A model generated the notes under the pieces. The model was given only the letters and a program-made list of their open reading frames with translations. It ran no database searches and had not been told where the DNA came from. Made by a program: the position numbers and the translations under genes. A DNA stretch of 64,000 nt from Liolophura sinensis (taxonomy: Eukaryota; Mollusca; Polyplacophora; Chitonida; Chitonidae): the NCBI RefSeq assembly GCF_032854445.1, contig NC_088305.1, positions 11,207,717-11,271,716 of the forward strand, read 5' to 3'. Position 1 is the first letter of the stretch; every line of letters begins with the position of its first letter. Of this stretch, positions 1-12,217 are shown piece after piece.

Positions 1-1378
1 TCCTCTACAAAATGACGTTGCCACTTTACAGCATGGTAGGGCTACTTGCCTATCTTTTAACTTGGCACTATTTGGGGATAGTCATAACTAGCAGCAAACT
101 GTCATCATTTTTAGCTCACCTTACAAAATAAGGAGAGGTATAGTGAGAGCAGGGATCAGATGCTGTCAGTGGTGGACGCGGTGTCCAGTTTGGTTAAAGT
201 TGTTGGCCAATCATAGGGTTGCAGTGGCCACCCATAGTACACAATCATCGGTAGCGGTTTGCACTTGAAAAACCAGGGAAATCTTTCACTTCATAGCTAA
301 AAATTTTGCTTAGCTATTCGCAGGGTTGCAGTTGCCTTCCATAGTACATGGATTTCCAAAAGTACTTCAAGATTTGCATATCAAAGACCTCTGTGCTTAA
401 ATTGTGCACTATCTCCCCAAAGCGTCTCACCATCTCGATGATATACAACCCCATAACATATGCAATCACTGCTCTGCAATCCTTACACATGTGATAAACA
501 GTCATAGCTGTGACAGTGTAATAATTCTGGCTTTTCTTGCTGATTTAATGTTCAGATTTTATCACTATATAATTAGAGAATAATGTGTATGACAGTATCA
601 ATAATTCTACGTTTGTTGGTTTGGAGGTCAATATTTGAATGTGTCACATGACTTGAACAGTATGCTATTTTACAAGCTACTCAATCAGGCGATCCACCAG
701 TATTCTCCGAATGCCTTGTTTAAATAGTTGTCACCCAAACCCGCCGAAGAAGATTTCAGAAGATTAATCTACTCCTTCTAATTAGTTTTTTTTTAACCAG
801 CCCGGATAGCACAGTTGGTAGAGCGTCCGCTTCAGGACTGGTAGATCCAGGATCAATCCTTGATCGAGTCACACCTAAGACTTTAAAAGAGGGAGTTGTA
901 ACTTCCTCACTTGGCGTTCAGCATGAAGGGGATAGTGCAATGACTGGTTGACCCGTATCAGTATAATGGCTCGAGCGGGGCGGCTTACTTGCCTTCGGTA
1001 AGTCGTCTCAGTGAAGCAGCACTAAATAAAAGAGCGGTGGAAATCCGTCTTGCAACAAAGAGGCACATTACATGTACATGCACCCTAAGGATTCCTTCGT
1101 CGTCATATGACTGAAAAATTGTTGAGTATGACGTTAAACCCCAAGCACTCACTCACTCTAATTAGTTTTCTGTATTTTGAAAAGTTACATATATGTATAT
1201 TCAAATCGAATAACAGTAGGTTTTATTTACATAATCAACATTTTAAATATAAAAAATATTGTTGGCCTAAAATCTATTTTGTCTTTGGCAATTTCCGTAA
1301 AATCAGTGTACAAAATTACGAGATGTTACTGCTTTTCATGTAACGGAGCTAATAAGACTGTTAGTTATTGTTTTTCAG
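1..1378 (+). other. Intron 3 (3' part) of the copy A plus-strand CYP20-like gene
   Basis: No exon is visible here. By comparison with copy B, where exon 3 ends at 37506 and exon 4 starts at 39091, this is the downstream part of intron 3. It contains an S1 SINE at 797-1156 and otherwise AT-rich unique sequence, and it ends in the acceptor tract TGTTTTTCAG at 1369-1378. Confidence 0.8.
797..1156 (+). mobile_element. tRNA-derived SINE, family S1, full length
   Basis: The head has an A-box-like TAGCACAGTTGG and a B-box-like GGATCAATCC, followed by a body with CTTGGCGTTCAGCATGAAGG and a tail of ACGTTAAACCCC then ACTCACTCACTC. The same element recurs at 10158, 15371, 47820 and 53219. In copy B the corresponding locus (about 38777-38873) keeps only the 3' end: the block 640-1066 of copy A, including flanking DNA, is missing there, so this is a deletion rather than an empty target site. 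Confidence 0.8.
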
Positions 1379-4300
1379 TGGAGCTAATGAGATTGTTTCG
1401 GCCCCTGTTTGGATCAAGTAGTATCCCCTTCACAAACAAGGCAGATGGCCGAACACGACGGACCAAGTACGACAAAGTCTTTACAAGAAGCGCCTTCAAG
1501 AACAGCTATGCCATTTTCCACAAGGTATTGGGCATTTTTTTATGTCTACTGGCAATGTTTTAACGTAAAAAGTTTATCTTTCAGTTTTTTTTTGTTTTTT
1601 TTTTTGTGGTCTGCGAGATGCGACCTCAATCCTGTCCTGTTTACAGTCCCATATGTAGCGCATGTCAGACAAGGAAATGTTCTTGTCAGTAACTTGTCAA
1701 AGGTCGATGGTTTAAACCTGGTCTTCTAGGTTGCTTCACATGTAAAACTGACTACCTATGTGTGTATGAAGTAAATTCTTAAACAATCAAGTGAATAAGG
1801 AAGTATGTGTTGAGGAGATAAGACATTGATTCTAGGATGTCTGTAAAGATATTCATACGCAGTATTAAAATCTTTTGCTCTTTGTGTGTGTGTTTTCTTT
1901 CCTTTTTTTTTTTTTTTTAAACATTTTATTAGTATTTGTTACGGGTACTTCTTAAAATTTGAATTTTTCTTTTTTCCTGGGAAGTATGTGAAAAAATTTT
2001 TCCTTTAAAACAAAGACAAAATTTGTACTAGACCTGCTGGTAGTTTTATTTATTGAAAAAAAAAATCATTAATTTATGACTGTTTAATGTCCAGTCAGTT
2101 TTTATATGCTTATGTATGTTCCACGATTTTGGACTCGGGTAATTTTTCTTTTGGTTTTGAGGGTTAAAACATGATCAGGTCTGAATATATGTTGGGATGT
2201 TTGTCATTATCACCCATAACTGCCGAATTGGAAGGGTGTATTTGCTTTAGTAAACGCTTCAAGGAATCTAGGTATTATGTTTGCATTATGTTTAGGTTTC
2301 CGCAGACTTGTCCACCAAATGGTCGACAATGCCAGACGAGCAGCACATCCCGCTAACTCAGCACATGTTGGCACTCTCCTTCAAGATCCTCATGTGGACG
2401 CTGGTCGGAGACTACTTCAAAGACGACAAGAAACTTCTGGAATTCAGGAAGAATTTTGATGTGGTATGTAACATATCAAACAGTTTGAAACTTTTGATTT
2501 TGCTTTCAATTCTGCATTATTCCCAGCTTTACTCTCATCCATGTTGATTTTGTTTGACTTTTGAGTTATCCCCCCTTATTCTGCTTCATTTTGATCTGGT
2601 TTGACTTCTGAGTTATCCCCCCTTATACCCTCTCTGTAGATCAACGCACTTAACAGACATGTCTCTTCCTGTTGCTTTTGTGTATATTAACATTGTGGTG
2701 CACATGTTTATTTTCCAGTAAAGGTGAAATATGAATGTACATTTCAAAGTAAACTAAAATATGATTGGTCACCAGAAATTATGAGAGATATTTAAATTGG
2801 ACTGAACAGAGTTCCCACTTATTCTCCATTTGTAAAACAGAGCACTTTTCCCTCAATCATCGTGTGTAGACCCAATTGCTTTATATGAACTTGTTCTCTG
2901 TTAATTTCTGTTTCAGTGCTGGTCCATCACAGAGGAGTCTTTGCTTGCTGAGAGCTTCCCAGAAGAGGGCAGTCAACAGTTCAAGAGGTTCAGTCAAGGT
3001 AAAATTAGCAAATAACCCCTTGTATTTTCTGATTTTCTGTCTTTGCAGTGAAATTTTCCGTCATTTGTTGGTAATTTTGCTTTGAATTCCGAGTTGCTAT
3101 TACGCTCACAATAAGAGTGACAATTCTTCACCCTGCATCAGTTCATTCTAGCGACGGATAAACATAGGCACATTTTCCGTTAAAACAGCTCGGTTACCCA
3201 GTTGTCAGAGAAGCAATGAAAGGGTCGAAATGCCATGGAGACAAGGAAAAACGATAGATGAAATATTATTGGATGGTGTATGTCTTGTGATCCAATACAA
3301 CAACATTCTTGACTCCACATGTGAGTTGGATAATCGAACTGTGAAGGAGATTAAAATGAAATTTGAACAGTAGTAAACTGAAAGCTTTTCAGATAGCAGA
3401 TCTGGCCAATACGGCGTGAGAGAAGATAGGCTTGAGTGTTTACCCACAGGCAGGGGAAAGTCACTCTGCTCCATTGCTCTCACTGACATGGAAATGACTT
3501 ATTTTATGGTGGTTTCCCCCGATTTCCTCCCACCATAATGCTGGCCACAGTCGTATAAGTGAAATGTTCTTGAGTACGGCTTAAACCACCAATCAAATAA
3601 ATAAAAAATATTTTATGAAGATTAACACAACTCGCCAAACTTTGACCTGTAGACGGAAACAAGGTGAGAGCGAGTTTTCAGTCGTCATACACAGCCAGGT
3701 CTGCTTTCAGAATTCTTCCACTGACAAACACCGAAGTGATAAAATATTTTGCATCATGTGAAACGAAATCATTTTATTATAAATGTAAATAAATCAGACT
3801 GTAATTATTGAAACTTTTCAGCAAAATCTGCCCTCCATGACACTCTCAAGGATGTCCTTCAGAAACAGAGGTCACGTCCCCGTGGCAACGACCTGATGTT
3901 TGTTGACATGGTAACTCTGGCGGGGATCTCAGAGGACACACAAGTAGAAGATCTGCTGACATTTATAGTTTGGGGAGTTCACAAGACGGCCTTCAGTATG
4001 TATAATATCTGGTGGTACGAATATACCTATGTTTTCAGTGAAAGTGAAGGATGTTAGTTTCAGTTTGTCATTCTCTCTTGGCCAGTCTTTAACACTAGTA
4101 TCTGTGCAACAACTAGAAACTTAAAATCTCAAGAGAAGTAAATGTCCTGGGCTCACTTGCACAGAGGGATTGTAACTACAGTCATTTGTAAACCTTACAA
4201 TTGAGTTTACAATCAGTTGTTAATGCTGTCCATAAGTGTAAAACCCAAATAATGATAAAACTGTTCATACTGAAACACCTAAGTGTAAAACCCTAATAAT

Positions 4301-7086
4301 GATAATGCTGTTTATACTGAAGCCCTAAGTGTAAAACCCAAATAATGATAATGCTGTTTATACTGAAACCCAAAAGTGTAAAACCCAAATAATGATAAAA
4401 CTTTTCATACTGAAACACCTAAGTGTAAAACCCTAATAATGATAATGCTGTTTATACTGAAGCCCTAAGTGTAAAACCCAAATAATGATAAAACTGTTTA
4501 TACTGAAACCCATAGGTGTAAAACCCAAATAATGATAAAACTGTTTGTACTGAAACACCTAAGTGTAAAACCCTAATAATGGTAATGCTGTTTATACTGA
4601 AGCCCTAAGTGTAAAACCCAAATAATGATAACACTTTTTATACTGAAAACCACCAAGTGTAAGACCAAAATAATGATAAAAATTTTCTGACATCAATCAA
4701 ATTTGCTCTCTGGCACAAAATTCTGTTTTGCTCTCTAGTGCTCAGTTGGGCGCTCTACTTCCTGGCCACGCACCCAGACATTCAGCAGAAGCTTGTGAAG
4801 GAAATATCAACAGCTTTGGGAGAGTCAGAAGTGAATGAAAACAATGTAGACAAGCTCAGGTGAGAAACGCTAGAGCGTGTAAGTTGAGTGGACACATCGG
4901 GGCAGGCATTGGCACAAAGGTTAAATTTGCTTGCTTTTTCAATCGGGTTTCGAAGTAGTAAATCAGTCACCATTTAGGCCACACCAATTGTATTTGTTGT
5001 TTTACAGGTAGAATAAATTTTTTTTCAGCATTTGAAGAGAGTATAGAAATAACATTTGAAAATCATTTGTGGATTGTAGACTCAACAATTTTTGGGCCAA
5101 TCAGCTGAAGGGAGAGTGAGACTTTAGCCAAGTGATCAGTTGCTCCTTTAATCTGGTGATGAATTTCTTTTTAATATTTTGTTTGATGTTTTAGATACCT
5201 GCGGCAGGTGTTGGATGAGACGCTCAGGTGCTCTGCACTTTCCCCTTGGTCAGCCAGGGTGCAGGATTTTGATACAGAGCTGGAAGGGCATAAGATTCCT
5301 AAAAATGTAAGTACACCTCAGTATCATTATTGTGCTATAATCGGAAAATGCCTGGTTTTATCTCCAGCTTAGGGCTGGATGGGTGATCTCCCATGTTCTA
5401 GGGAAAGCAGTTAGGGCGTGGTATGAGTTTGCGGGGCTGGGGAAAGAAAGGTCGTTGCGCGTGAAGAGCAGTTGCACGAGAAAGGCGAGGTCTGAGGGGT
5501 AATGTAGGCTGCTGGATGCGAGGAGTGTGGGGGGAATTAGGGGAATTTTCAAGACATTCAGTCCAGACTCACTCACTTTTGCCAGTAGGGGTTCTAGCCA
5601 TGATGCACAGGAGTGTGTAACAGCGAGCCAGTCCCTGGTTACTGTTCATTGTTTGTAATCACCATTTGCTACCGCCGAATGGGCCGGGAATTAAAACAGC
5701 CACTCTTGTTTATACTTCTAAGCAAACCTGAAAAGAACTGTCAGAATCGTGTAAAAAATGAGTAACTTTTTCACGGACATAATTTAGGCCATTTACTATG
5801 TTTCGGTAAATTTTAAGCCAACACTTGATTTTCCTTCTCTCTTCCCAAGACCCCAGTGATCCATGCCCTAGGGGTGGTGCTCCAGGGAGACACATGGTGG
5901 GCAGAGCCTAACAAGTAAGTAGTGTCCCTGCCTGGGTCAAGTACGCTTTTATTAGCTGTATATGGCAAAGCTGATTTTTTAATGGTCGTTGGGTTTCTGC
6001 CTTCAAGATTTCACATTTGGAATGTAAATTAAGCCAACATGGTGCTACCTGGCCATTCAGTGAGCAAGGTTTGGTTATGTGGGTGTTGACTGAGCTAATT
6101 CCAGCTCTTTTCAGCAAGCTGAGTGTTGTTTTCTTTACAGAGAGTGACCTACTTCACTGTGAAAGGCGAAAATGTAAACTTATGTATTGCCTTTTAAAGA
6201 CACCAACTCTTGCTAGTGTGATTTTGACATGATATAATTTTAGTGAATTGCACAGAATTGGTTTCTTTCCTTTATTTCATTGTTGTTTTATGTTGTACAT
6301 GTATTAATTATGCAACAGTGGTCAGTTTTATGGGTGGAGAAAACTGACCTTTGACTTCAAGGAGAAGGAAATTTAAATATCATTCAAATACCATTGAAAA
6401 GAGTATGCATTTCCTTGCAGGAGCATGCCATAAAAAATTCTAAATTCTAATATGTAGTTGATAAATTATAAATAAATTCAGCACTAAAAGCTGCTGTGGG
6501 CGTCTCCATTTTGCCTAAGAACTAGTCCTGAAGCCTTATGTAGCAGGCACCACCAGATAGAAAAAAAATGTGCTTTTTTCAGCCTATAGTGTCATGTTTT
6601 TAAGTTTTCTTCTCCTTTAACAGACATTACTGAACAAGCTTGACACGTGGCTTTTCACATTTACATGTAGCCTTGGCAAGAACAATGGAGGCTGAATGTA
6701 CATGTATTTTCTCAAAACTTTTCAAGCTGTAGCTTTCAATTTATGCCAGAGTTGATGGCTTTGAAAAGCTCAAAGTTGCCATGTACAGTGGCAGTATATT
6801 TGGATTGTTTTTTTTAACTTATTCTATCTATAGGTTTGACCCAGACCGCTTCAGTTCTGAGAACACTAAGTCCCGTCCTCTGTTGGCATTTTCCCCATTC
6901 GGGTTTGCCGGAAAGCGTACGTGCCCTGGTGCTCAGTTGGCTTACTTGGAGGCAACGTCTGTACTGGTGACCTTACTGCGTCAACACAAGGTCAAGATGG
7001 TGGAGGGGCTAGTCATCAATCCTGTGTACGGAATCGTCACTCACCCAGGGGACGAAATCTGGATCACGGTAGAGAAACGAAAGTGA
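1379..7086 (+). CDS. Cytochrome P450, CYP20-like, exons 4-11 (5' part outside window), copy A plus strand
   Basis: Eight exons: 1379-1524, 2296-2463, 2917-2998, 3822-3995, 4739-4859, 5195-5306, 5850-5914, 6834-7086 (TGA at 7084-7086). All join in frame with GT/AG introns. Exon lengths match the minus-strand paralogue (146, 121, 112 and 65 nt identical). The K-helix ExxR is ETLR in exon 9. The ALGVVLQ and FDPDRF segments span exons 10-11. The haem loop is FGFAGKRTCPG with the Cys ligand, and the protein ends in a WITVEKRK tail. ALGVVLQ, FDPDRF and the EIWITVEKRK-like end resemble vertebrate CYP20A1 as I know it. The I-helix lacks the usual AGxDT and reads WGVHKT. As a microsomal P450 it would be an NADPH-reductase-dependent monooxygenase; the substrate is unknown. 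Exons 1-3 should lie left of base 1. No disruption is seen in these exons. Confidence 0.9.
1675..1795 (+). repeat. S4-like dispersed repeat fragment
   Basis: The segment CAGTAACTTGTCAAAGGTCG and the following CACATGTAAAACT resemble the body of the S4 element at 9335-9560 (CAGTAATTTGCCCAAGGTTG, CACATGTGAAAC). The tRNA-like head is absent. The same fragment is in copy B near 39391-39510. Confidence 0.4.
3505..3602 (+). mobile_element. S2 SINE, 3' fragment
   Basis: Contains TTTCCTCCCACCATAATGCT, then GTCGTATAAGTGAAATGTTC and TTGAGTACGGCTTAAACCAC, ending in AATCAAATAAATAAA. This is the 3' half of S2 without the tRNA-like head. It lies in intron 6 of the plus gene and is shared with copy B at about 41187-41290. 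Confidence 0.75.
4230..4672. repeat. Minisatellite, about 46-48-bp unit, intron 7 of plus gene (copy A)
   Basis: About nine head-to-tail units of the type AAGTGTAAAACCCAAATAAT followed by GATAAAACTGTTTATACTGA. Two unit variants alternate (CCCAAATAATGATAAAAC and CCCTAATAATGATAATGC), giving a higher-order period of about 90 bp. The array ends about 65 bp before exon 8. Copy B has about three more units. Confidence 0.9.
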
Positions 7087-7396
7087 CTGTAAAGTATCCC
7101 TGTCATACTCAGCATGACGTCTTTACTTACATTCTATTATGGATGAGTAAAATGGGGTTCAAGGTCAAAAAGGAAGGTTCAAGGTCAATTAAGGTTAGCA
7201 TTGAAGAATTACCAATGAAAGCCTAGTTACAAACACATCAGTCAACATCAAAAATGTTGAATGAAGATGGTGGTAAAATTGTTACAAGAAATTGTTAACC
7301 AGGTCAGATGTCAAAAGTCAGATGTGTTCGGACATTTGTTACCAAAAGAGTTCATGAGGACATGTGTTGGTTGTCTTGGTAAGACATTGGTGAAGG

Positions 7397-7402
7397 AATA
7401 AA
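7397..7402 (+). terminator. Candidate poly(A) signal AATAAA of the copy A plus gene
   Basis: AATAAA lies 311 nt after the stop codon and is conserved in copy B at 45177-45182. No transcript evidence is available. Confidence 0.45.
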
Positions 7403-8164
7403 GGTAAAGGGTTGCTATCTCTGCTCTGTAAGTTGCTATTTTTCACTGTCCCAGCACTCAAGGACCATAGAACAGAAATATAAATCCTTTACAGACTAAA
7501 GCGTTTTTGAAGACTAGACTTGAACATCAGCAGAATGGTTTTGTTATCGGAGGATTTTTTATGTTTTATTGGAGAGACTCTGTTATGGCTGTATGTTTTA
7601 ATTTTTAACATTCACTGATGGCTTTTGAACATACAGTTGTATAGATAGATGTTTTTTGTTTAATTAAAGTGCAGTTCTCTTTCGAAAGAAGAAAACAGTT
7701 GTTGTAAATGATCAAGGATGTTGATGGTTTATTAGCTCTGGGTGTTGGGGTGAAAGTGACAATCTTACAAAGTGTAGCAAATTCTGTTTTGTCTGTTATA
7801 AGATCTCATCTCTGTGACTATAAATACACAAAGCCTGTCTTTATCTGGCTGTTCTATTGCAGGATCGTGAATAATTTTCGTTTGCTTTCACAGATGCAAA
7901 ATGGTGCTTTTTTATGCTTGTTTTTATATTTAATGATAAAGAAATCTGTTAAATTTCACGTGTACATTTACATTACACAGATAGAGTGAATTTAAGTTTT
8001 GTTCAAAGTAAAAGATCATGTTTTGTTTTTTGTCTACTGAGAATGGATACATATGACACAAAATTTGTTTCAAAGTAACACTAGGATACAGTTCATGTTT
8101 TACAAAATCTTGCTTCTCTATGTCGACTTCATGATGATAGGAATGATATTTAAGGTGCACTCAA

Positions 8165-8400
8165 ATCAGGGAAAACCTGAAATATCAGGGGAATACCTGG
8201 AGTATCAGCTAAATCCTGGAATATCAGAGAATACCTGGAATAGTAGCTAAATCCTGGAATATCAGAGAATACCTAGAATATCAGCTAAATCCTGGAATAT
8301 CAGCTAAATCCTGGAATATCAGAGAATACCTGGAATATCAGCCAAATCCTGGAATATCAGAAAATACCTGGAATATGAGGGAAAATCTAGAAGACAGTGA
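8165..8400. repeat. 19-bp minisatellite (copy A)
   Basis: Alternating 19-bp units of the types AATATCAGAGAATACCTGG and AATATCAGCTAAATCCTGG, about ten or more copies, downstream of the plus gene. Copy B has the same array at about 45965-46180 with unit differences. Confidence 0.85.
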
Positions 8401-9334
8401 ATTTAAGATTGTAATGGTTTGATCCTGGAAAATCAGGGAAGTTTGAAGTCTGCTGTAGTAGCTAGTAGTGATTCTTAAAAGTAAAAGGGCTCAAAATTTC
8501 TTGATCTATGCTGATATAGAACATAAAATTCAAATATACCCAGTACAAGAAATTTGTTGTGTGTTTTTAGTGAAGTTGTTTCAGAAATGCCAATGTAGTA
8601 CTTGTGTAAAACGCACCAGCATACATTTGGAGAGAATTTCTGAAAGTAGCTGATCATGGCATTGAATTTAATCGAAAAACATTCTGGAATTTTAGTAATA
8701 ATCGAATGGAAAACCTTGGAATTTTCAAACCTTGTGGCTGTATGAGCCCTAGATATGTGGACAGAAGTGTATCTGATAACTTGCCAATCTCTCTCTAAGG
8801 CCTATCGTGAATGTCATGCTGTGGTTAGAGCCTGATTTTGCTCACATTTTGGGACCAATCCTATTTTATAAATTTCTGATGTTGTTGGTCGAAACATATG
8901 TCTCTCTAGAAATTGTAAAACACGGTTTTTGTTTTTACACACTCCTGAAATTGTAAAACATGATGTTTTTTTTTTACACATTTATTTATGTTCTCTGCTT
9001 TTCTTACGAGCGTTCACAGACATGGACTGTTGATGCTGTGTGCACCTGACGTATTTACACGGATATAAATATACATATTTGCATTATGGTTCATCTTGAT
9101 AATCCGATCATATTTTTTTTGGGCTCATTACTAGTTTTGAACAGTAATATTAATATACTTATTATTTATTCATAAATGTGCTTTTTGTTTTCATTTTGGG
9201 GGGGGGGGGGAGGAAGGGATTAACAAATTGTTACATCACATTAAATATATCTGTTCATTTCAACAGGTCATTTTTGTCATTTTTTGCTGCATTCAGATTT
9301 AAGGCCTTTTTAACCGCTGCATGGTCTTGTTGGC

Positions 9335-9560
9335 GGGGGAGACTCAGTGGCTGAGCGGCTTTTAAAGCTGATAGCTTTTCAATCACAAGGACACATCAGG
9401 TGTGGGTTCAAACCTAGACATGGTCACTTCTGTTCTCACTGTTGTCGAGTTGTTGGTGACAGATTGGTGACATGTCACATAAGGGAAAATTGCCAGTAAT
9501 TTGCCCAAGGTTGGTGGTTTATCTCAGGCAGGTTTCCTCCACATGTGAAACAAAAATGGA
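9335..9560 (+). mobile_element. tRNA-derived SINE-like element, family S4
   Basis: The head shows an A-box-like TGGCTGAGCGG and a B-box-like GGGTTCAAACCT, as in Ser/Leu-type tRNAs. A body with GCCAGTAATTTGCCCAAGG follows, then CACATGTGAAAC. It is interrupted at its 3' end by the S2 insertion at 9571. It is shared with copy B at about 46975-47222. Confidence 0.55.
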
Positions 9561-9570
9561 TTGACATCAT

Positions 9571-9831
9571 ATATTTATTTATTTATTTGATTGGTGTTTT
9601 ACGCTGTACTCAAGAATATTTCACTCATATGACGGCGGCCAGCATTATGGTGAGGAAACCGGGCAGAACCTGGGTGTAACTCACAACCATCTGCAGGTTG
9701 CTGGCAGACCTTCTCACGTACGGACGGAGAGGAAGCCAGCATGAGCTGGACTTGAACTCATAGCGACCGCATTGGTGAGAGACTCATTACGCTGCGCTAG
9801 TGCCCTAACCAACTGAGCCACGGAGGGCCCC
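9571..9831 (-). mobile_element. S2 SINE, full length, minus strand, with target-site duplication
   Basis: On the minus strand the head ends in CCGTGGCTCAGTTGGTTAGG, a B-box-like GAGTTCAAGTCC follows, and the tail is AAACACCAATCAAATAAATA. It is flanked by the direct repeat TGACATCAT at 9562-9570 and 9832-9840. The same insertion and flanks are in copy B (47232-47494), so it predates the separation of the copies. Confidence 0.9.
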
Positions 9832-10157
9832 TGACATCATGCAAGTGCTTATGGCGGCGAACAACAATCAACTACATGTCAGCAAGCAAAAAATCCTGAA
9901 GGCCATTTTCAGAATCGACGTGCTGTTCTTTTAAACAAAAAACAAACCAACATGTAACCAACTGTGTTGACTGTTATCATGTACTGTATGTATTTCTGAA
10001 ATGCCAAGCTGTTGTAGCAAAACCGTCCTGAGTCGCGTGAGAAACTACACATACGTGTGTTTTATGTTTGAGCAATCAGTACAGTACTTCAAATATATGT
10101 TCATTATTTTGCATTATTCTTCTTCAACAGCATCAGAAGATTCGCTCTATTTCTGAA

Positions 10158-10442
10158 GACCGGCCCTGATGGTAGAGCATTCGCTTTGGGGGCGGTAGAT
10201 CCAGGGTCAATCCTGGGTAGGGCCACACTTAAGACCTTAAGACAGGAAGTTGCACTTCCTCGCTTGGCGTTGAGCATTAAGAGGGTAGTGCAACGACTGG
10301 TTGACAAGTATCAGTATAATGGCTTGGGCGAGGCGGCTTACTTTCACTTTGGTAAGTCGTCTCAGTGAAGCAGCATCAGGTACAATAAGAACAAGGAGGC
10401 ACATTACACGTACATGCACTCTTGGGACTCCTTCGTTGTCAG
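10158..10442 (+). mobile_element. S1 SINE, diverged copy
   Basis: Head CGGCCCTGATGGTAGAGCAT with GGTCAATCC as B-box-like motif, then the body CTTGGCGTTGAGCATTAAG and GTAAGTCGTCTCAGTGAAGC. The tail is worn. Copy B (47820-48080) has an internal deletion in this element. Confidence 0.75.
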
Positions 10443-12114
10443 ATTTCCTGAAGTTCATGTAGCTTTATTGAGAGCTTCACAACACGTAGCTTTATTGAGA
10501 GCTTCACAACATCTTGGTTAATAAACTGTGAGCTTTATATGCTAACATTTTATTAATTGCATATGTTAAAACTTTGCTGCTACATATAACACATCTATAT
10601 TCTGGAGTATACATCCACATAATATTATTTTCTACTTAAAAACCATCTGCCTTACTTTTAAGTACATCCACGTATATACTTAATAAAAAGTGTAATGATC
10701 GGTAATATTGTCGGCAATTATAATTAGCACTCGATAATAAGTGAGGTAAACATAAACATTTGTCTGTGGTACAAAAAAAAAGTAGCCCCATTTTTTACGA
10801 GCTCACACAGTTTCCCAAAATATGGTTTCACATGTGGAATTAGCACTTGATCAAATCTATACTGGAACGAAATTTTTCATTTTTGTGTGAAATCGTTTTT
10901 GGGACTGTAAAGTAACATAAATACAGCATTTTTCTGTGGTACAAAAATAACATGAACGGAATTGGCACAATCTGTCATCAGGTATAATGTATATTATAAT
11001 TATATTATCATAATGTTTATTATGGCACAAAATGTTACAAACTGACACAGTTTGACAAAATTTTATTTCATGTAACGAATTATTCTCTGAAACTATTCTC
11101 GGTTATATTGGCTCAAAATAAGGCATTTTTCTGTGGTGTTTAAAAAAAAGGAAGCACTATTTGTTACAAACTGACAGTTTCATAAATCATTTCATGTAAG
11201 GAATTGGCACTTCATAAAATGTATAAAAGCAGAAAATATATCACCATTTTATGGAAACAACTTTCTGTGTAAGAACGTACACAGTTTTTCAAAACATTAT
11301 TTCACAAACAGAATTTAATTACTTTTTATTTATCGTAAACTTGTTTTTCATAAAAACTAATTTTACCAAGAATGAAACTCAGCCGTTCAAGACATTATTT
11401 ATACGAGACAGAAACCAAAGCATCTTTGCGACAGCTGCTATATTCAAAGTTCATGTCAGTGTGCATGAAGGCCCTGTGTTAAATGAATGGACCATTTGAA
11501 GTTGACAATTATGATTCAAAAACATGTTAATACAAAGTGGACAATAATTAACATTTAGAAAATAGTCTGTAAATTGCGGCCTTTCCCCAAACCTCTCAGA
11601 AAATACTTGATTACTTTATTATATTTACACTTTTAAGCCGCATGTATAAAACAGTTAAGCTGTCTGACTTGCTGTATTGGCTGAATTGTCAAATTAAAAC
11701 CAGAAGAAAACTATTATGATTTGTAAATATGAACAAATCATGGCCTGTGAATCCAGCTTTTAAAACACAGTTTGTTCTGTTTTCAGCTGGTTACCCAATA
11801 GGACAAATTTGAACTTATGACTTAAAGGGTTCGTGAAGCATAATTTTGCTTTATGCTTGTATAAAATAATGTTCTTCCAGTTAGAATTCGATAAACCAAT
11901 ACAAGAAATCAGATTGTGGAGACAGGTTTCGGCAGTGTATACACGTATATAATTGTAGACCTGTGATAGTCGCCTGATTTTTGCATCACTTATAGAAATA
12001 ATTCTGACAGAAAATATGTATCAACAAGCATTCTAATTAATATTCCCCCTAAATAAGTAAACTTTTTCTTTTCTGTATTATTAGTTTACACACTCAACAT
12101 TTACCATCACCATT

Positions 12115-12120
12115 TTTATT
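12115..12120 (-). terminator. Candidate poly(A) signal AATAAA of the copy A minus gene
   Basis: TTTATT on the plus strand reads AATAAA on the minus strand, 98 nt beyond the stop. It is conserved in copy B at 49954-49959. Confidence 0.5.
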
Positions 12121-12217
12121 CTTTCATTTATCTTTTAAACAGAATATATAGTACTTTTTTCAAGTCAGATACATGAATATATACCTGTATCAAGTTCAGC
12201 TGTCAATCATTGCCACC

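Larger units (their letters stand above)
7087..12217. other. Convergent intergenic region of copy A
   Basis: This is the DNA between the stops of the plus and minus genes. It contains a probable poly(A) signal for each gene, a 19-bp minisatellite (8165-8400), a G-run at about 9200, and SINEs S4 (9335-9560), S2 (9571-9831) and S1 (10158-10442). The rest is AT-rich with no exon I can support. Confidence 0.7.

Noticed and set aside
797..870. tRNA genes at the SINE heads
   Set aside because: The A- and B-box-like motifs are followed by SINE bodies and do not fold into a complete cloverleaf with a matched acceptor stem by eye.
2549..2626. Repeated GAGTTATCCCCCCTTAT motif
   Set aside because: Only two units; noted as related to the GGGGGATAACTC repeat at 18330 but too short to interpret.
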